A stretch of 27,680 nt of DNA, taken from assembly GCA_964247745.1 (NCBI GenBank), contig CAXTVT010000045.1:1-27680 (forward strand), written 5' to 3'. The stretch is from RH-AL1 sp964247745. GTDB taxonomy: Bacteria; Pseudomonadota; Alphaproteobacteria; Rhizobiales; Beijerinckiaceae. This document shows, piece by piece, positions 24,308-27,680 of this stretch; within the stretch, counting starts at the first letter, position 1; each line of letters opens with the position of its first letter. The notes under the pieces were generated by a model. It made no database searches and was not told the DNA's origin. It worked only from the letters and a program-made list of their open reading frames with translations. Both the position numbers and the translations under genes were made by a program.

Positions 24308-25990
24308 ATGCCCCTGAAGCTCGTCCACAAACTCGGTGCCGTGATCTTGGTGCCGTTGTCCTTCGCCGCCGGGCTCTCGGTTTTCGCTCTCGTCCAATCG
24401 CAGCGGGAGCTCGCGCTCTCGAGCCGGATCACCGGCTTGGCGCATGCGACGGCCCGAAGCGACGACTTGGTGAAGACGATCCAAGACATCGTGATCGCGG
24501 CGGACGCGATCGGCATGGAGACCACCCAGCTTCACGAAGAAGCAAGGCTCCTCGTCCTCCAGGACAAGCTCCGACGCTTCGACACGATGCGGACCGCGTT
24601 CTTCGACGCGACCTGCGGTCTTCTCGTCGGCCCGCGGCGCGTGGCCTTGAACCTTCGCCTCGACGATTTCAAGCACTATCAAAGCGACGTGGCGAACCTC
24701 GGCTTGACGGTGTCGCCGCAGGCCGCGCAGATCCAGGCGCTCGACGATGCGACGGTCGCCAACCGAGACGAGACGGTCGGCGAACTCGACGTCATGGCGC
24801 GGCAGCTCGACGACAAGATGTCGCTGGAGCGCACCGCGCTCATCAAGCAGCAGTCGCGAACGCTGTGGTTGCTGTCGACCATTCCGCCCGTCGCGATCGT
24901 CGTCGGTTTGCTCGTGTCCTTCCTGGTGGTGCGCTCCCAGATCCGTGCGCCCCTCGCCAAGCTTCGCCAAGGCATGATCGCTCTGACGTCGGGCAACCTC
25001 GAGATCGTCCTCGCCCCGCCTGACACGCGTGACGAGATCGGTGACATGGCAGCTGCGCTCCTGATCTTCCGCGACGCGCTGCTCGCCAACAGGCAGGGTG
25101 CGGAGGCCGACAGCCGGCGCGCGGGCGAGGTCAAGCGGCGGGCGGAGCGGGTCTTCACCCTGACGCGCGCCTTCGAGACCGGGGCTTCCGACATGTTGAA
25201 CGAGCTCGGCGCCTCGGTCGAGGACGTTGATGCCGCCGCCAACGATGTCGCCGCGCGCTCGGGCCTGACGTTGGAGGAAGCTTGCAAGGTGCGCGACGCC
25301 GCGCGCGAAACCGTTACGGTGTTTTCCTTGGCGGCCTCGGCGGCGGACAGGCTGTCGCGTTCGTCCTCCACGACGGCCGCCCTGCTCGGCGGCGCTCAGG
25401 CGGCCACCGCCGACGCGCTGCGCGAGGCGCGTCTCGGCGACGCCAAGGCCTCCGCGCTTGGCTCCGCGGCGGAAGCGATCAATGGAGCGGCGCAGCTCAT
25501 CGAGGCGATCGCCCGCCAGACCAACATGCTCGCGCTCAACGCGACCATCGAAGCCGCCCGCGCGGGAAGCGCCGGCCGAGGGTTCGGCGTCGTGGCGAGC
25601 GAGGTGAAGATGCTGGCGGACCGCACCGCCGAGGCGACCGCGCTGATCGACGGTTGCGTCGGGACCATCCGCGAGACGGCGGGGGCGACCCGGAGCGCCG
25701 CCGCGACCATCGCGGAGACGCTCGAAGCCGTGAACACCATCACGCTCGACGTCAGCCACACAGCCGCCGAACAGCGTCGCGCGAGCGAGTACATCGCGGC
25801 GGCACTCGCGACGGCCGCAGGGCAGGCCAAGGTGGTCGCCGACGCGATCGAGCAGGTCAGCGATGCTGCGCTTGCCAGCGGAGATCGCGCGAAGGCACTG
25901 AAGGCGACCGCCTGCGCTCACAGCGAGCATGCGGCGCGACTCACCGTAAACATCTCCAGCTTCACGGCCGACATCCGCGCGCTCGCGTGA
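24308..25990 (+). CDS. Methyl-accepting chemotaxis protein
   Basis: A 560-residue transmembrane chemoreceptor. Membrane segments lie at about 10-29 and 186-208 and enclose a mostly helical periplasmic sensor of about 155 residues, of the four-helix-bundle type. A HAMP domain follows (about 208-260: RAPLAKLRQGMIALTSGNLEI to DEIGDMAAALLIFRD), then the cytoplasmic signalling region with the CheA/CheW hairpin IARQTNMLALNATIEAARAG and GRGFGVVASEVKMLADRT (about 401-440). No CheR-docking pentapeptide is present at the C-terminus. ATG 24308 is preferred over a TTG two codons earlier; neither has a strong Shine-Dalgarno sequence. The ligand is unknown, and no other chemotaxis genes are nearby. Confidence 0.93.
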   Translation: MPLKLVHKLGAVILVPLSFAAGLSVFALVQSQRELALSSRITGLAHATARSDDLVKTIQDIVIAADAIGMETTQLHEEARLLVLQDKLRRFDTMRTAFFDATCGLLVGPRRVALNLRLDDFKHYQSDVANLGLTVSPQAAQIQALDDATVANRDETVGELDVMARQLDDKMSLERTALIKQQSRTLWLLSTIPPVAIVVGLLVSFLVVRSQIRAPLAKLRQGMIALTSGNLEIVLAPPDTRDEIGDMAAALLIFRDALLANRQGAEADSRRAGEVKRRAERVFTLTRAFETGASDMLNELGASVEDVDAAANDVAARSGLTLEEACKVRDAARETVTVFSLAASAADRLSRSSSTTAALLGGAQAATADALREARLGDAKASALGSAAEAINGAAQLIEAIARQTNMLALNATIEAARAGSAGRGFGVVASEVKMLADRTAEATALIDGCVGTIRETAGATRSAAATIAETLEAVNTITLDVSHTAAEQRRASEYIAAALATAAGQAKVVADAIEQVSDAALASGDRAKALKATACAHSEHAARLTVNISSFTADIRALA

Positions 25991-26101
25991 CGCCGCGAGA
26001 GACCGCCGGCACGGCAGCCTTGCGCGAGACGGGTAGGGTCAGGCCTCGCAGAAGTGCCATCGGCGCCTATGTAGCGTTGAAATCATGGGAGATTGCAAAC
26101 C

Positions 26102-27154
26102 TTGTTCACCTGCACGGGCTACGGCGTCGGCGCGGCCACCGACCGTTTGGCACCCTTCGACTTCCAGCGTCGTGACCCTGGCCCGGACGATCTCGAGATC
26201 GAGATCCTCTATTGCGGCGTCTGCCATTCCGACCTGCACCAGGTCCGCGACGAGTGGCAGAACACCGTCTACCCCTGCGTGCCCGGTCACGAGATCGTCG
26301 GCCGTGTGACGCGGGTCGGTGCCGACGTCGAGGCCTTCGCGGTGGGTCAGCTCGCCGGCGTCGGCTGCATGGTCGATTCGTGTCGCGAATGCGAAGCCTG
26401 TCGCGACGGACAAGAGAACTATTGCCGCCCCGGCTTCACCGCGACCTACAACAGCCCGGACAAGCACACCGATGCGCCGACATTCGGCGGCTATTCCAGC
26501 CATGTCGTCGTCGACAAGGCCTTTGCGCTCCGCATCCCGGAAAACCTCGATCTCGCGGGGGTCGCGCCGTTGCTCTGCGCCGGCATCACCACCTACTCGC
26601 CGCTGCGGCACTGGAACGTGAAGGCCGGCCAGAAGGTCGGCATCGTCGGGCTCGGCGGACTCGGCCACATGGGGCTGAAGCTCGCCCACGCGATGGGCGC
26701 CAAGGTCACGCTGTTCACGACCTCGCCCGGCAAGGAGGACGACGCGCGCCGCCTCGGAGCCGACGAGGTGGTCATCTCCAAGGACAAGGAGGCCATGGCC
26801 AAGCACGGCGAGAGCTTCGATTTCATCCTCGACACCGTCGCGGCGCCTCACGACATCAACGAATATCTCGCCCTGCTCAAGCCGGACTGCACGCTGGTTC
26901 AGGTCGGCGCGCCGGACAAGCCGCTGCCGGTGAACGTGTTCAGCATCATCTGGCGGCGGCGCAACTTCGCCGGCTCGCTGATCGGCGGCATCCGCGAGAC
27001 GCAGGAGATGCTCGACTTCTGCGCCGAGCACGGCATCACCGCCGACATCGAGATGATCAAGATGGCCGACATCGAGACGGCCTACGAACGCATGGTGAAG
27101 AGCGACGTGAAATATCGCTTCGTCATCGACATGGCGACGCTGAAGCAGCATTGA
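26102..27154 (+). CDS. Zinc-dependent NADP alcohol/aldehyde reductase (YahK/CAD-like)
   Basis: A 350-residue medium-chain dehydrogenase/reductase that interconverts alcohols and aldehydes. Catalytic zinc ligands are visible: Cys41 in YCGVCHSDLH, His63-Glu64 in PGHEIVG, and a Cys in PLLCAGITTY. Structural zinc cysteines are at 94, 97, 100 and 108 (SCRECEACRDGQENYC). The Rossmann motif GLGGLGHMGLKLA is followed by FTTSPGK, where the Ser/Lys pattern suggests NADPH. The start is inferred to be TTG 26102, with GGGAG 10 bases upstream and the family-like N-terminus FTCTGYG; TTG 26093 is the alternative. It is convergent with galE. Confidence 0.92.
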   Translation: MFTCTGYGVGAATDRLAPFDFQRRDPGPDDLEIEILYCGVCHSDLHQVRDEWQNTVYPCVPGHEIVGRVTRVGADVEAFAVGQLAGVGCMVDSCRECEACRDGQENYCRPGFTATYNSPDKHTDAPTFGGYSSHVVVDKAFALRIPENLDLAGVAPLLCAGITTYSPLRHWNVKAGQKVGIVGLGGLGHMGLKLAHAMGAKVTLFTTSPGKEDDARRLGADEVVISKDKEAMAKHGESFDFILDTVAAPHDINEYLALLKPDCTLVQVGAPDKPLPVNVFSIIWRRRNFAGSLIGGIRETQEMLDFCAEHGITADIEMIKMADIETAYERMVKSDVKYRFVIDMATLKQH

Positions 27155-27271
27155 TCGCGACGGGACGGCTTGGTGGAGGCTCCTGCGACGGAGACAAGCC
27201 ATGCCGCCCCTCGACGAAGACGCCTTGATCACGCCCTGCGAAATCCGAACCTGAGGCGACGCTCGGCGGCG

Positions 27272-27314
27272 GCGACATCTTTCGACAGCGCAGGCCGCAG
27301 TCGGACGATGTCGC
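27272..27314. terminator. Imperfect long hairpin between convergent ADH and galE
   Basis: GCGACATC (27272-27279) pairs with GATGTCGC (27307-27314). Inside the loop CGAC/GTCG can pair further, giving a 43-base imperfect hairpin in the 194-bp gap between the stops. It may end one or both transcripts; no T-tract is seen. I see no gene in the rest of this gap. Confidence 0.35.
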
Positions 27315-27348
27315 TCTCGGTCGCTTCCAAGATCAGTTGCGTGACGAT

Positions 27349-27680
27349 CTAATCCCGCCGGTTGTGCAGCCTGCGCTCCCAGTCGAGCGCCTGCTTCACG
27401 ATCGCGTCGACATCGTCGGCATAGCGCGGCTGCCAGCCGAGCACCTGACGCACGCGATCGGCGCCGGCCACCAGCGAGGCCGGATCGCCGGCGCGGCGGC
27501 CGGCCATCCGCACGGCGAAGTCGACGCTCGAGACGCGCTTCACGACGTCGATGATTTCCAGCACCGACAGCCCGCGCCCGTAGCCGCAATTGCAGGTGAG
27601 GCTGGCGCCGCCTTGGCGCAGGTGCTTCAGCGCCAGCATGTGCGCGGCGACGAGGTCGGACACTTGGATGTAGTCGCGCA
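27349..27680 (-). CDS. galE: UDP-glucose 4-epimerase, 3' part (runs off the window)
   Basis: The C-terminal 110 residues or so of GalE, which interconverts UDP-glucose and UDP-galactose for surface polysaccharide. The first visible residues RDYIQVSDLVAAHMLAL are the conserved GalE segment (usually RDYIHVxDLA). GYGRGLSVLEII, a substrate-loop RRAGDPASLVAGADRVRQVLGW and a terminal AIVKQALDWERR follow. The His-to-Gln change in YIQV is seen in some homologues. The 5' part lies outside the window on the right. It would be a partner of the phosphohexomutase in supplying sugar nucleotides (inference). Confidence 0.93.
   Translation of the reverse strand, partial: RDYIQVSDLVAAHMLALKHLRQGGASLTCNCGYGRGLSVLEIIDVVKRVSSVDFAVRMAGRRAGDPASLVAGADRVRQVLGWQPRYADDVDAIVKQALDWERRLHNRRD

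Noticed and set aside
24251..25930. Minus-strand frame of about 559 codons
   Set aside because: Antisense to the chemoreceptor, whose signalling hairpin is unmistakable.

Overview
The window is GC-rich with strong third-position GC. Its gene families point to an alphaproteobacterium of the order Hyphomicrobiales (Rhizobiales), perhaps close to Methylobacteriaceae or Beijerinckiaceae. The evidence is a pilA-cpaABCDEF-tadBC Flp pilus locus of rhizobial type, an AapJ/BztA-type amino-acid binding protein, a DUF2513-like protein, and a glycosyltransferase with N-terminal repeats of a kind common in that order. This placement is inference. I saw no rRNA, tRNA, insertion sequence, prophage or CRISPR array.

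Left part (1-8996): the 5' part of trpB (minus) overlaps by 4 bp the end of a large two-domain glycosyltransferase gene. A small secreted DUF333-type protein is divergent from the glycosyltransferase. Next come an aldo/keto reductase, a DUF2513-like protein, an orphan periplasmic amino-acid binding protein, cspA with a structured 5' leader, an NlpC/P60 cell-wall peptidase with a possible short upstream gene, and a TPR lipoprotein resembling TadD.

Centre (9000-18460): a Tad/Flp type IVc pilus locus on the minus strand, ordered pilin - prepilin peptidase (cpaA) - cpaB - secretin (cpaC) - lipoprotein cpaD - cpaE - ATPase cpaF - tadB - tadC. The gene junctions are tight (a 4-bp overlap at cpaB/cpaC, TGATG at cpaD/cpaE). 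A stem-loop lies between pilin and cpaA, as expected if pilin mRNA is made in excess. A gene for a stand-alone secretin N-terminal domain is transcribed divergently from pilin. TadD lies on the opposite strand, convergent with tadC. The minor pilins TadE/F/G are not in the window.

Right part (18530-27680): a minus-strand envelope-glycan set made of a DPM1/GtrB-like GT2, a multi-spanning membrane protein resembling GT-C enzymes, a phosphomannomutase/phosphoglucomutase and a PAP2-type membrane phosphatase. A small secreted protein diverges from it. Then follow a methyl-accepting chemotaxis protein, a YahK-like zinc alcohol dehydrogenase and the 3' part of galE (minus).

The genes together suggest surface biology: adhesive pili, peptidoglycan hydrolysis, surface polysaccharide and taxis. 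A perfect TTAA-N7-TTAA CtrA-type box and one near-match suggest that some of these genes may be cell-cycle controlled. I did not find a convincing wholly new system. The most interesting points are the candidate CtrA sites, the cysteine pairs in the two secretin-related proteins, the inverted tadD, the glycosyltransferase/trpB overlap and the cspA leader hairpin.
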